Source of the DNA: Acanthochlamys bracteata
Taxonomy: Eukaryota; Streptophyta; Magnoliopsida; Pandanales; Velloziaceae
Assembly: GCA_019914995.1 (NCBI GenBank)
Contig: CM034145.1
Coordinates: 3,038,001-3,102,000 of the forward strand
DNA: 64,000 nucleotides
Reading direction: 5' to 3'
The notes under the pieces were generated by a model. The model saw nothing but the letters and a program-made list of their open reading frames with translations, had not been told where the DNA came from and made no database searches. Shown piece by piece: positions 26,501 to 39,049 of this stretch. Each line of letters opens with the position of its first letter. The first letter of the stretch is position 1. The position numbers and the translations under genes were made by a program.

Positions 26501-27957
26501 ATTTATATTTCAAACAACCAATGTAATAAGAAGGATTAATAAAAGAAAGAACAGAAGAAATAAGGAAAGAGGCATGCCATAAGAGTAATTCACTATTAGA
26601 AATCAAGAGGATATTATGGTTTGTTAGATTGTAGATTTATTCCAATCGGGATCTAATCAGTATTGGAACACGTTAATTTCCAATCAACCTAATTTGGTAA
26701 TCTGTCTTTGTAGGAGAGGGCTTAACAGTCATTGATATTTTGTCTTGAGTAGTTTTTGCCTTCTCATTCACAAGGAGGTAGAAAAGTACGTGTGAACATT
26801 ACAATGCAATGACTAGAGACTAAGCAACTTGCCGTGCACGTTATTACTTATACGTTTTTATTAATTTTCTCTAAATAAAAATATATATTTAAAATAATAA
26901 AATTTTCATTAAAATTTTGAAATTATTTAGTATAGTTAAGTCAAGTTCTATATTTTTTACCTCTTAAAACGGATGTGATCCGATCCGACAGATTTTGCCC
27001 GATCCTTTGGATTTTGTTTCTAAATTCTATTTCTGATGTCAATATCGATCTGGTTCCCTGTATTTTGTTCAATATGTCATAATTTGCATTAGTCCTAGGT
27101 CTATTTATAATAATAATAGCTAGCAATTGAAATTTGCCAATGCATAGTTAATAGTAATGCAGAAACATATACAATCATAATAGAGAAAATTCCAATTCAC
27201 CTAAAAATCCAAATCTAGAACTTTAGTAGCAATTTTGGATATTAAAACAAAGTAGTGTTAATGTAGAATTTATTAAGAACAATTTGGCTATTCAAAATTT
27301 TCACCCAGTGATTGATAGCATGCTTTTAAGCAAATAGGATAGACATTTTATGTGATTATTATTACAATATGATTTGTATAAAAGTTTTTGTCAAAAGAAA
27401 CTTTTAATCATATGAGAAAGGTAGTTTGGGTACTTGTGGTTTACATATTATTAAGAGCAGGTTTCGAAGATTGAAGGAAGAGTACTATTGAATGTTGGAC
27501 TCATTATCGGAAATTTAGGTGATCCAAAATTTTCAAATAAGTGATGGATGGCACACTTTAAAGGATATATACACATACACACACACGCGCACACAGAGAG
27601 AGAGAGAGAGTATAGATGATTGCTATCTCAGAAAATTTTTGTTTTAAGGTTGTTGTCAATGATTATTTTTATTGTATTTTATTTCTTTCTTGTGAGGCAG
27701 GTATAGATAGCAATGGTATTGTCTGACTAGGGTTAAGCTCTTGATGTTATCATTTGGATTACGATTGATACATATGATAGTTTTTTCTTTCTTCTTTTGG
27801 GTAGACAGGAAAAGTTAATGTACAGATAATATTCATATGCTTGCAGGCTCAACCTGACCTTTCATCTGGTAATCAAGCAACAAAGCAGTTAAAATTGCTT
27901 AGGGAAAATGAGGAATCTGTCCAAGAACCAAAGAGGCTGAGATCAGGTAGCAGCTAG
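14528..27957 (+). CDS. BIM2: BIM2-like bHLH transcription factor, nine coding exons, 320 residues
   Basis: Exons: 14528-14630, 16437-16536, 20938-21007, 21088-21183, 23020-23058, 23180-23354, 23469-23610, 24134-24260, 27847-27957. All joins keep frame and end at TAG. The bHLH domain covers about residues 49-107. The basic region [15 protein letters not shown] has the His54-Glu58-Arg62 triad of G-box binders, and helix phrases [16 protein letters not shown] and FLLE|VIEYI follow. The C-terminal phrase [20 protein letters not shown] matches Arabidopsis BIM2 (311 residues), as do the [16 protein letters not shown] block and the basic end EPKRLRS. BIM proteins are nuclear partners of BES1 in brassinosteroid signalling; this function is taken from the family. 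The first exon is acidic. The 39-bp exon 5 ([13 protein letters not shown]) is the least certain. Introns 2 and 8 use GC donors. No disabling change is seen. Confidence 0.92.
16537..20937 (+). other. Intron 2 of the BIM2-like gene: 4.4 kb, GC-AG type
   Basis: The donor is AG|GCAAGT at 16,536/16,537 and the acceptor is ctgcag at 20,937. Only this GC donor gives the conserved KINDR-FQILRE junction. The interior is strongly T-rich on the plus strand from about 17,400 to 18,620. No gene or clear transposon was recognised inside. Confidence 0.85.
24261..27846 (+). other. Intron 8 of the BIM2-like gene: 3.6 kb, GC-AG type
   Basis: The donor is AG|GCAAGT at 24,260/24,261 and the acceptor is ttgcag at 27,846. 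Using the next GT downstream would put a stop into exon 9, so the GC donor is required for an open frame. The intron holds a CA/GA microsatellite at 27,568-27,610; I saw no gene in it. Confidence 0.85.
27568..27610. repeat. Compound (AC)n-(AG)n microsatellite in intron 8
   Basis: A run of ac/ca dinucleotides, interrupted by cgcgc, passes into a pure (ag)n run of about 18 bases. Confidence 0.9.
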
Positions 27958-29507
27958 TGGATTCGTTGAGTTTATTGTGTCGAAGCTGCTTGGGACGCAT
28001 TCTTTGTGCTTGCTATCAAGAAGACTTTTGAGAAGTTTTGCTGCTTGTAAATCTTGCAACTAATACGCGGGTTCTGTAACTACAGTTCGTGGGCAACTTT
28101 CCTTTTGGCTCGGAATGGATGACTTCCTTGCTATGAAGTTTACTCATGGAAGATTTTTTAATTGTTGTCTTCATCGCTAATAGTTCTTATCAGGATTGTG
28201 TTGTGTCAATGATTGTATTCGTTATTGTATAATCGTGGTCGTTATTAATAGACTCACCGTTGGTCTTAGGAGACTTACATTATCGGAGGTGTGTTATTTC
28301 ATACCAACTATGTGTACTCTTGTAGATTTTCAATGATTAAATCCCAAAATAATAGTGTCAGTTAAAGCTATATTTTCGTTGTGCATGCTGTAGTGAGTAT
28401 ACTAATATTTAACATATGAACATTTTATGGTGTACAAAGATAAATATGGTATTTAATTAAGTGCAATACCAAATTTTATACAAATTAAATTAGTAAGTTT
28501 ATTTGAAATAGTTTAGAACGGACAGGATTTGGGTATTCCGAGCGAGTTGTGTGTTTTCAGTGTTCGTTGGCGAGGTTTCGATGCTGTTAAGCTAGAAATC
28601 CGTTCTATTCTGTAGCACAAGATACAAAATTTTGCATTCTGACGTCGAGCTACCACTTCGGCTTTGTTCATCTCTCTAACTTGCAGCAGGGTGTGTTTAC
28701 GCTAAAATAAACTCACTTTTTTTAATATAAATTAAAAAAATTATTTTTAAAATTTAAAATATTTAATAAAAAAGTTTATAGTATTTTGTATTAAAAATAA
28801 ATTTTAAAAAAATAGAGTTTGTGTGGTAGGTACTTACATCCGTAGTATAATTGCTACTTCTCAGGTTTACGAGTATAACCCTTCTCGTTCCAATTTACGG
28901 TTGATAATTTGTTTTGTTTCTTTTTTAGTAGATTGGTTGTAGTTAAGAGTCTAAAAGTTCGAAGAACGATAATAAACTAGACAATCGAGGCAATTCAAGA
29001 ATGAAGCGGTGATTCCTGGTAATGGAGTGTATGGATTAAGGATAATAGAGGGGCTGCTTGGCTTAACTTTATGTGACTTATAATTCACAAAAAGTTGCAT
29101 ACAGTATCTTCATTGCGCTTGGGAAGACTTTGGGAAGACGACTTATAAATCATTTTAGCAATTTTTAAGTCAAAAAACTAAAAATTTACAAATCGTAATT
29201 TATCTGAAAAAGTTGTGTACAGACTGTTTGCATTAGATGCGTGAAATAACAAATGTAGTCTTATTAAGTCTATAAATTTCTGATTTATATATATCTCTTA
29301 TCTTATATTCTTACTCGAAAATTTCTTATTCACTCCCCCATTCACCCGATCCTTAAGGCATTATTTAGATTATAGTTATTGATGGTGAATGGTAGTGATG
29401 GTGAAACATTTCATCATATTATTTATGTATATTTTTGTTTCATTAATGAAAGAGGGAAGGGATGGTGGTGGTAAAATTATGATAAAATGATGGTGAAATG
29501 TGTAAAG
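27958..29507. other. 3' UTR of the BIM2-like gene, then intergenic DNA
   Basis: The first 300 to 400 bases read as a plant 3' UTR, T-rich and without a frame; the exact poly(A) site is not evident. Around 28,690-28,850 short AT-rich segments with roughly inverted ends (aaactca...gagtttgtgt) suggest a small MITE-like insertion, weakly supported. No other gene seen. Confidence 0.45.
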
Positions 29508-30077
29508 TGTTGGGAATACGGTAATATGCACGAACGAAAAATAGCACAGCGGAATATATAGCACACATTAGGATTTTGCAATCCAAGTTGAGATTGTTAA
29601 AGATGAATAAAGCAATCACACAACACCAAAATATAAGTGGGAAAAAATAAAAAAAATCCCACGGTGGTATGGTCGCACAAAAAAAAATATCACTATAAGA
29701 TGAGATTACAATGTATGCTTACAATTTTACTTTTTCGTTTGCATTCTCTCTTTGCATGCTTCTTTGTATGCTTCTTATATTTCTCCCAAATTCCACACAT
29801 TTGGGACATATATATAGGATGCAAAAAAATTCTTTAATAGCTAGTCCACTAAATAACTAACTCTACAAAGCCACTCTTTGGAATTAGTTCGTTAGCATAA
29901 CTTCCTTATGGTAGTTAGATGAATCTAGACATAACTTCTTCATGAATCTGGACATAACTTCTTCATGAATCTGGACATAACTACCATAAGAGCTTTGTTG
30001 GACTAAATGGTGGACTACCAACAGCTACTTGTGGATTGCTTGATTAGAAGCTCATCAAAGTGTCTTTATATCCAACA
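29508..30077 (-). mobile_element. Ty1/copia 3' LTR
   Basis: The segment starts tgttggga and ends tccaaca, the inverted TG...CA ends of an LTR. On its inner side (30,078 onward) the minus strand has a purine-rich tract just before the LTR, as expected of a polypurine tract. The partner LTR is not in the window, so age cannot be estimated from LTR divergence. Confidence 0.8.
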
Positions 30078-31435
30078 AATCTTCCACTTAAAGACACTTT
30101 GTCATGTCTTTCCAAGAAAGTAAGAAGTTGATACGAAAGTACCCGCATCGGAGGTACTGAAAATAGATAAAGGCAGAGCGGAGCAAGGGCTAGTGTACTT
30201 ACTAGCTGACTTCCGAAGTTCATCATGCCTTAGTCAATTTTCCCCCAACTCCATTGCTTTCTTGAGATGCTTTCTTAGGATACATGTGACCACTACCACT
30301 ACTGTCCCTGCTGTTGTCCATTGTGATTCATTACAAAGTTCTGTAAAATTCAAACTTGTCAAAAGAAACTGTCTTCGTTAAGGCATCCGCGGGATTCTCC
30401 TTGGTAGGAATCTTGAGTATGTTAATACTCCCACTGAAAACCATATCACGAACAAAGTGATATTGCACTTTAATGTGTTTTGTTCTGGAATGAAATACTA
30501 AATTTCTTGCAAGATGTAGGGCACTTTGGCTATCACAAAATAGAGGCAATGACTCTTGTTTGTACCCTAGTTCCTCCAGCAATCTCTTCATCCATATGTC
30601 TTTCTTGCATGCTTGTGTTGCTGCCATATACTCTGCTTCTGTTGTGGAAAGAGCTACAATAAATTGCAGTTTTGAACACCAACTAACAGCACCACCTGCA
30701 GGGTGAACACATAACCAGAAGTGAATTTCCTCCTATCAAGATCACCCGCATAATTCGAGTCCACAAAATCTTTGACAAGACATTCAGACCCTTTGTAACA
30801 TAATGCAGCATCTAGAGTACCGTTAATATATCGAAGTACTCTCTTGACAGCCATCCAGTGCTCATTGCCCTGATTTGACATGTATCTACTCACCGCTCCC
30901 ACTGCTTGAGCAATGTCTGGCTGAGTGCATACCATGGCATACATAAGGCTTCCCACTGCAGATGCATATGGTACCCGAGACATCTCTATCTTCTTCTTGT
31001 TTTGGCTAGGACATCTCAAAGAAGATAACCTGAAACTAATAGAGAAAGGAGTAAACACCGACTTACTTATTTGCATGCTAAATCGCTGCAACACCTTCCT
31101 CAGGTAGCCAGCCTGGACAGTCGGATTTCTCTATTGTCTCTGTCTCGCCATATCTGCATTCCAAGAATCTTGTTTGCCGGACCCAAGTCCTTTTGTATCA
31201 AATTCACTAGCCAATTGAGCTTTCAATTATTGGATGCATTTCATGCTTTGGCTCGCTACAAGCATATTATCCACATACAATAGCAAGATGACATACTCAA
31301 CTCTCTCAAACTGCTTGTGTAAGCACAAGAGTCCGAGACTAACTTGTTGTATCCCAGGCTCCCGATACAACCATCAAATTTCTTATACCAGCACCTTGGT
31401 GCCTATTTAAGCCCATAAAGAGATTTGACTAATCG
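29508..31435 (-). mobile_element. Ty1/copia retrotransposon fossil, 3' half only
   Basis: A minus-strand remnant with, in order, the end of the reverse transcriptase (about 31,435-30,900), an RNase H segment (about 30,900-30,331), a polypurine-like tract and the 3' LTR. Recognisable family phrases are PYASAVGSLMYAMVCTQPDI, the DSNYAGDLDRRK block and HIKVQYHFVRD. The 5' LTR, gag, protease and integrase are absent. It is broken, with several breaks besides the missing 5' half. Confidence 0.9.
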
Positions 31436-31439
31436 GCTA

Positions 31440-32600
31440 TTTGTGGGCTTGTGGGCTATTTTTTCATTCTATTTTTGCATATTAAATAGATGAATCGTAA
31501 CTATGTAGGATCTCCTCCCGATGTCGCAATTGGGCCCCCACATTGTCCAAAGAAGTGGTCCCTAGGAGAATGATATTATCTAATGGAGGGGGCTGGCATC
31601 CGTACACAGCTTAGAAAGGAGAGATCTTGGTAGAAGAATGCTTGTTAGTGTTGTAAGAAAATTCTGCCTAGTGTAGGTAGTTCAGTCACTTCTTAGGCCG
31701 ATCTCTAATGAAACAGCACAAGTAAGCCTCAAGCCCGCAATTTACAACCTCTATTTGCTCATCTGTTTGTGGATGGTGGGTAGAACAAGGGATCACGGTC
31801 TCAAATAATAGATGCTGGACTTCTATGGAGCTGAATGATCTCTTTAGCAAAGACTTCAACCTGTTGCTGCTGTATATGGATGGCGCAAAGGTAGGAAGTG
31901 AGCATATTTGGAGAGATGGCCAATCACCACTAAGATCACGTCTTTGCCATTTGAGAAGGGAAGGCCTTCAATTAAATTTAGCGAAATATCCATCCAAATT
32001 TTATCAGGAATTGGTAATTGCTGCAATAACCCCGTTGGCCTTAAGAAATCCGATTTGGCTTGAGCACACGTAGAGCATTGTGCGATGTAATGTGTCAACG
32101 GATAGGCCAGACTAGAAGAACTTGGCAACCAACCATTTATAAGTCCAGAAGTGTTTGCTATGTCCTCCTTGTGTTGAATTATGGGCTTAAAAAAAGTAGC
32201 TGCCGTCGGAGTGAGGGACTAGCTGGTATCGAGACACGAGTTTTCTGCAAAATAAGGCCTTGAGATTTAGTTAATTTTGGGAACGAGACGTCCTTAGCAG
32301 CTTATAAGAGTCCCGTGTAATCAGGTGCCTCTTACTGAGCTTTCTTCAGGTCATCCCAGAAGGATGGCGTTAAAGTAGTGGTTGTACCCTGGACATGAGT
32401 GCACTTAGTTGGAGGATGCCGAGTTCTTTGTGGTCTTCTCAAGTTCGTTTCCGTTTGAAGTGTATCACAGATACATCGATGAGGCCGTTGCGAATAGTGT
32501 GGAGGTTAAAAAGCTTGAGCTATTTGCTGTCAATGAGCATAACAACAAGGAAGTCTCTCAGTTTCGATTCCCTTAAGTTGTGTTTTAACTATTAAATTTT
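31440..32600 (-). mobile_element. Ty3/gypsy retrotransposon fossil, integrase-region fragment
   Basis: A minus-strand fragment. It runs from the RNase H to integrase linker (about 32,600-32,200) through the zinc-binding end (CSTCAQAKSD) and the integrase core (DISLNLIEGLP and LSKYAHFLPLRHPYTA, near 32,000-31,870) to the integrase C-terminal part near 31,450. No LTR, gag or reverse transcriptase is seen with it. It is broken. It ends where the copia fragment begins. Confidence 0.85.
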
Positions 32601-34930
32601 GAGTGTTATCGGGGTGGTTTGAGGTTCTACAATTTAATAGACTTTTTTGATTTTGTTTTGACTTTATAGAATGGATTAAGGGTTTCGTATTTCAGATAGA
32701 TCTAGGATCATTAATTGACTTGATTCATATTATTTTGCAAATACATACACTTCTTAATATGTTGTTTCTAATATTTGTATGGGTCAATTTCAGTTGTTTG
32801 TTTAGATTAAGAATACAGTTACTGTTGATTTATTATTATTATTTTTTGGATAAAAGATTTCTAATTATGTCATCTTGTTTTCTACTTTAGATGAGCTAAC
32901 ATATCGTATGGCCTCACAAATCGTATGTCATAGTCGTTTCGATATCTAGATGCTATGGTGCTATATTGTAGTTCTACATTTTTTCTTCATCCAATGCTGT
33001 ACTTTGTCCATAAAGTAAATATTGAGATAGTCCACTTAATATGCAACCTAGACCTAAATTAGATCAGGGGAATAGGGACTCCATCTACATCTTTGAGGTT
33101 ATGCCAAATATATCTATGATATTATCTTTAAAAACCAGTACCTTTTCATGATTTATGCATTGTCATTTCGAAATGTTTGGTATTTTCATTCTAGTTGTGT
33201 CTTATATTTGACCATTTGCAGGTTTTCTAGACAGTTTAGACCTTCAAGTATGCACTACTTATTCCTCTGTGAAGCGGAAGTTCTCACAACAGTTCTCTTG
33301 TTTGTTTTTTTAATTTGAATTATGTTCAGCTAGCAAGAATCTGATATCTTCACTCTACTTGTGCTAGTAAAACTTAAATTGTTTGGCGGTGGTTATGGAA
33401 TATGATACAAAGTTTGTCTGACTTAATATGTCATCTAGGTAAAGTTAGACTAATTGTCAATCAAATTAATGCAACATGTAAGTGGTTTTGATGTAGTGTT
33501 CCTAAATTATTAACATTATTGTGGAAGATTACTGCACAGTATCATCATAGCGTAAAATTATCCTCTTTCATTAATTTCAGCAACTTCTATGGTGGTGCCT
33601 CTCTAAGAAATTACAACCAAAAGTCTTGATAGATCCACAAGGACCTCTCTCATAAGTCTTATGTGAATTTTTTCTATTCTATTTGGACAAAGTTGAGAGT
33701 TTGATAGCTGGTAGAGTTGTGAAACTCTAGCGAGATATTGATAGATTTGAGAACTTTGTACTATTGCCAAACTATGTATATTGGTTTAATTTGGTTCTTG
33801 TCGTGTACTTAGAGAGATCATTTAAGGAGTTTAGTTCTGATCATATATGTTCATCTTTGTCGGTAACATTTAAGTTTCTAAAATTTTCAAATGGCCGATG
33901 AAGTTGCAAGGTTCAATATGCTTTGAAGGAGAAGAGAGGAACCAAAGATGAGAAGTATAAGATTGAAATGCACAAGAATATAGAAGGAAACTACCATTTG
34001 AACCATATCCAGCAGTGTTTTGATTGAAGTTTATCTGTTTAGGAATGGTGTTGTAATGCAAATTTTTGAGAGACTTCTGAGTTGAATTATGTTCTAGGAA
34101 GTATAAAGTCAGTGATGATATTATGAATTTGAATTGTGATTCTCTTTACACGTGTCTTCAATGCCTTGAGTAATGAACATCTAGTGTTTTGTTCCAAACA
34201 ATGATGCTATTAATTTTTATCCATTTAGCTTGTTAGTGAGATATTTGATTTATTTTTAATTGTGCTACTTGTTTGTCATTGTCCTTAGATCTATTTCTCA
34301 TTCTTGCAAGAATAAACAACGAGATCCTTTATCTACTACAAGTGTTATTAAATTTTTTGCACGCATTTGTAAGCAGCATCTACGGTGCTCATTATAGACC
34401 CCTACAATCAACAACACTTGCCAGAAAATAGATCAAGACTTAGGACATCATTGTCTTACTTTTGACTTGTGCTATCCAGGAGCTTCAAGAGCACATGGTT
34501 CATTAATATTATTAACAAAATATTCACACATTCATTATTAGTAGTACAAAAAAATCAAGTTTAAAAAATAAATAATATATAAATTATTTATAAAACAGGA
34601 CTTATAAATTTCACATATATATTAACTATTACATGATTAAGGGTATTTTAGTCTTTCTATATTTTCTTTTAATTTTTATTTTTTTTTTTGTCGAACATTC
34701 TCTTCAGCTTTTTTTTTTTTAAAAAAAGATTAATTTTATCCAAACATATAACTCTATTTTAGAAAAAATTTACAACTATGTTTCAGAAAAAGTCAAAAAA
34801 ATAACTTTTAAAAAATATTGAACCTTTTCAGCTCTGCCAAACGTCTCCACAAAAGTGAGAAGAGAAAGGTGAAGTATTCCCCATTATTATTTATATTTGA
34901 TAATAATTTTATAAAGATAATAGATAGGAG
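32601..34930. other. No gene seen
   Basis: AT-rich intergenic DNA with no recognisable coding or element structure. The open frame at 33,870-34,061 (minus) has no family features. Confidence 0.5.
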
Positions 34931-35125
34931 TAAGGATGACAAAATAGATTAACGAAGCGGGTTCAGAATGACCTATATAATAATCATGTTAAAATTATTC
35001 AATCCTAACCCTAATTTATATATTTATATGGGTCAAAAATATCAACCATAATCTAATCTATTTAATAATTGGATTAAATTCGAGTCAACTCATTTAATAG
35101 TTAAAATTATTAAAAATAAAATAAG
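34931..35125 (+). mobile_element. MITE-like element copy A, left half
   Basis: From 'taaggatgacaaaatag' to 'aaaataaaataag' this matches, base pattern by base pattern, the first 200 bases of MITE copy B at 48,757. Both carry 'aaaattattcaatcctaa' and 'aattaaaattattaaaa'. The other half of the same copy resumes at 48,373, after the MULE-B/C block. Confidence 0.75.
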
Positions 35126-35147
35126 TATATATATATATATATATATA
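35126..35147. repeat. (TA)n tract, left border of the MULE-B/C block
   Basis: Eleven TA units immediately before the MULE-B end. A much longer TA run closes the block at 48,323-48,372. Confidence 0.9.
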
Positions 35148-35610
35148 CGGCACGGTTTGACGATCGTCGGTCACCAATTTATATAATTTTTTCTCCTTTC
35201 TTTGATTCCTGGGCCAATTTCACCTTTTTACAACCGATTGCCACTCTTAGCTCTGAACATCGTTGTTGCTGGCCAACGATCGTCATTCGGAGCCCAAAAA
35301 TCACGTCGTTCTTTTTCTCACCTTCTTGTAGTCGTTCTGGATTGATTCATTTCATCAATTTCGGCATCGACATGTTGCCGAGATAGCGGGATCCGGTAAG
35401 CTCGAATCTTTTTTTCTAATCAATTTCATTCTAAGTTGATCAATTTCATCAAGATTCTATTAACACGTATGTTTTTTCTAATTTTTCTTTTGTTTTTTTC
35501 GCTAGCCCACGCTGATAGTGACGCGGAGAAGAAGAATTTTGTAGGTATTTCAATATCAATTGCATGTCTTTGATCTAGATTTCATTTCACTTTCTGTTTG
35601 ATTTGAAATT
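35148..35610 (+). repeat. MULE-B left terminal inverted repeat
   Basis: Pairs with 40,740-41,245. Differences between the two arms are largely C/T or G/A changes, best seen in the 30 bases starting at 35,149. A donor-like ccg|gtaagc sits near 35,395, so the TIR may carry a transcribed leader. Confidence 0.85.
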
Positions 35611-36354
35611 TCTTTTTCCAATGTTTGATTTTAATTTTTGTTTTGTCTAATTTTTTTATCTATCGTTCCTCTGTTTTATGCAGATGAATAGATATGCTTA
35701 TGAGGATGGAGACGCGATGTGAAAAGTCTACTGTCCAGTGAAGTTGTCTACTGAAAAATTTGTGAATGTTGTGTTGTGAATGACTAGAAACAGAAATCTA
35801 AGCAACAACTTTGTGTTTTGTTATTGTGAATGTTGTAAAGACCTGAATGTTGTGAAGATTCGTATGAATGAAAAATTGTTGTCAATGGAAGTGTTCTGGA
35901 CAATGAATTGATGAAAGCTTGTGAATGATGAATGAATCATGAAGTGTTGTGGATAATGAATTATGAAAGCTTCTATAGAGTTGTATTCTGTTATTTTTGA
36001 ATATTATATATGGCTTCAATGCAAGGAAGCAAAAGATTAATCTTCCAGCAAGCAAAAATAAAATTGTAAAGACAAACAATACAGAGTAAAACAGAGAGCA
36101 AAAACAAAACTGAAAAAATTAAAAAAAAAACTAAATTAAAACATAGAACAACTCACTTTATAAAGGATAAATTTATCATTGACTACTAAATAAAACTAAT
36201 CTATTGTCATTAGCTTTCACATAATCTTTTTTTTCTCACTTCTAACATCTCATTTCGTTTGCACCTCTCTGTTTGTGCTTCCTCTCTTTTGCCAACTTCG
36301 CAGTCCACCATTGTTTCTAAAATTTTTTTCATACTCATCTCTTCTTCTACCAAA

Positions 36355-38882
36355 ATGGCTCAGCTTGACACAAGTATTTTTTTGCCATTCAAGAAATGAT
36401 CATGACCTTTCTCTTTCTCTCATTATGGTTTGAACGTTATTGCTTACATTTTTTTCTATGTTTAATTTCAGATTGCCAGCTTGGTTCTTTTTCTCCAACT
36501 CCAAATGAACGCAACGAGAGTGATAAGTCACCGTGCTTAGGAATGACATTTTAAACCCTTGATGTTTCGAAACAATTCTATATAAATTATGAGAAGCCGT
36601 GAGATTTAGTGTCGTTACCCGATCTACAAAAAAGATACGAGCTAATTCTGATAAAGTCACTCTTTGTCAAATGACCCATGTCGTTATAGAAATCACAGAA
36701 GTCGGGGTTTGCAAAAAACAAATAACGGATTCGAGAAAGAAACAAAAAAAAAGAGAAGCACAAGTACGGCGAAGTATGGATGCTCTGCAATAATGAGAGT
36801 GAAAAAGTAACTAAAAAGAATGTGGGAAGTTGTGGATTATGAATGTTAGCACAATCACGGCTTAGTTAGCCCTGCAAAATGAATGCGTATGCCTATTTGC
36901 AGAAATTTGCCTATTACAGTTAAGATATTAATTGACTCATTCCGATATGAAGGTATAGCCGTCACTAATGTTACAGATATACTTGACGGGCCACAGTATG
37001 GTTTTGATAATAGAGACAATTGCCATTGTGCCGGTCGAAGGAATACAAAAAACCTATAAGTAGCGATCCTACCGCATCCCTTAATTTCTTTAAAATGAGG
37101 AGTATAGAAAATCCGAGTGTTTTTTATACAATACAGATGGATGAAGAGTTAAGGGCAATAAATTTTCTTGGATAGACGGCAGATCACGCACACAATTTTA
37201 GTATTTTAGTGATGTCGTATTCTTTGACACCACCTACCGCACGAATGTGTTGGAGATGCCATTTGCACCATTTACTGGAACCATCACATGCAGTCAATCC
37301 AGTTTAGTTGTGCACTAACTTTAGATGAGGCAGAAGAATCCTTTCAGTGACTCTTTGAGACATGACTTGCAGCTACAGGCGGCGATGCTCTACGTTCAAA
37401 TATTACATATCAAGATAAAGCTATGACAGCATATGTTGTAAAGGTATTCTCAAATACACGATATAGATTTTATCTGTAGCATATTCTGAAAAAATTTGCA
37501 GAGAAACTTTCACATGTGTATTTCAAAAGTTCAAATTTCAAAAAAGACATTAAGAAGTGTATTACGGAAAGTTATAAACTTTTGAGACTCGATGGAAGAA
37601 ATTATTATGTACATATATATTGCAAGAGAATAAGTGGCTCCAAAATATATATAAGATTAGATAAAAATAGGCACATGTCTATCACTTGGATACTTTCTAT
37701 AACGGTATGAACAGTACCAAACGCTCTGAAGATATGAATGGTGTTTACAAAAAAGTTTTCAATCGAGAACAACACTTCGAGAATTTGTATTAATGAATGA
37801 AAAGTGTTTGAGTAAAATCATTGAGATAGAAAAGAAAGAAGATTATACGAGTGAACACTCGTGTCGTATTGTCAACGAAAACGTATTCGTCTTGCAAAGT
37901 GTAGCAAAACTATACACGAGAAATGTGTACGATAGATTCAAATAAGAATTTGAAACACTCAAGCTGAGTATGTGTTGCATGACGATTCAAAGGGTAGTGA
38001 CAGCTAAACGACTTATAAATACTTATATTTATAAGTTTTGAGTGTAAGGTGATCGGCGTGAGTGGAAGCTCAATCCAACAACAAGAAAAGGTAGCTGTGA
38101 GTGCAAACTTTTTGAGTTTATTAGGAATTCTTTGTCAACATTTTGTGAAGGTTTTTCTGAATTGGGATATAGAAATACCAAATCACTTTATTTTTTAGCG
38201 GTGGGAAAAGAAGGTAAACAAATATAGAGCTAATTATGATGGTGGATCTATAATTGGGCATGATAATACTAATTACTGAGAACTACACACCTACAGATGG
38301 TTTGGAACCAATTGGTTTATGAGATTGCTGATACCGACGAGGGCTATCAAATTTTAATAAAAGCACTAGAAGAAACAGCACTACACTTAGAGAAGTGATG
38401 AAGACTAATGGCCATGTTAGCATTCCAACACTAGAAAAAACAACCCCAGTTGATGCATCTCAAATCTTACTATTGAATCCTCATATCTTACAAACTAAGG
38501 AAAAAAAAAAAGAAAGAACTATTCATAAGAGTAATAGTAGAATAAAAGAAGGCTTGAAGAAAGCCACTACAAAAGCCAAAACAAAAACAGTTAGAAAATG
38601 CGCATAACGTAACAAATCTGGTGTTCAACACGACAAACGAGATTGTCCTGAAAATTTAATTAGAAAAAATAAGGCAAAAGTAAAATTATAGCTTAGCTTT
38701 GATTAGTAGAATACTTTCTTTTTGGATTCAAATTTTTCTCTTAACATTTATCATCACTATTAAAATTAATAGTTTTTTGAAGTGATGATGCTGGGGACAA
38801 AAGTAGAAATGATGGTGAATGCAATGATAATAGTGAAGAAGAAGACAATGATGATAAGGAGCTATCTATTCATTTAGAGTAA
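36355..38882 (+). pseudogene. FAR1-type MULE transposase of MULE-B, heavily broken
   Basis: Collinear with the MULE-A gene. It has a first exon starting M-A-Q and a short intron, and a FAR1-type domain at about 36,470-36,800 (SDKSPCLGMTF). The DDE-domain block VFFDTTYRTNVLEMPF is near 37,210, the SWIM region near 38,100, the CCHC knuckle (NKSGVQHDKRDCPEN) near 38,620, and an acidic last exon ends in TAA at 38,880. It is interrupted by many stops and frame changes, more than MULE-A. It retains the CAG codon (near 37,300) that has become TAG in MULE-A. Not able to encode an active transposase. Confidence 0.85.
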
Positions 38883-39049
38883 GATGATGAATTTTTTTGG
38901 CATTTTTGGATGTTGTATTCAATCTTTTTAAGTTGCATTGTATAGAAAGCAATTTATTATATGTGACTGTTATGTTTGTATTACTTTTTCCTGTTTGCAT
39001 TTCTAATATTTATCTCTATTTATCCAAAACAAATAATGACAAAAATAAT

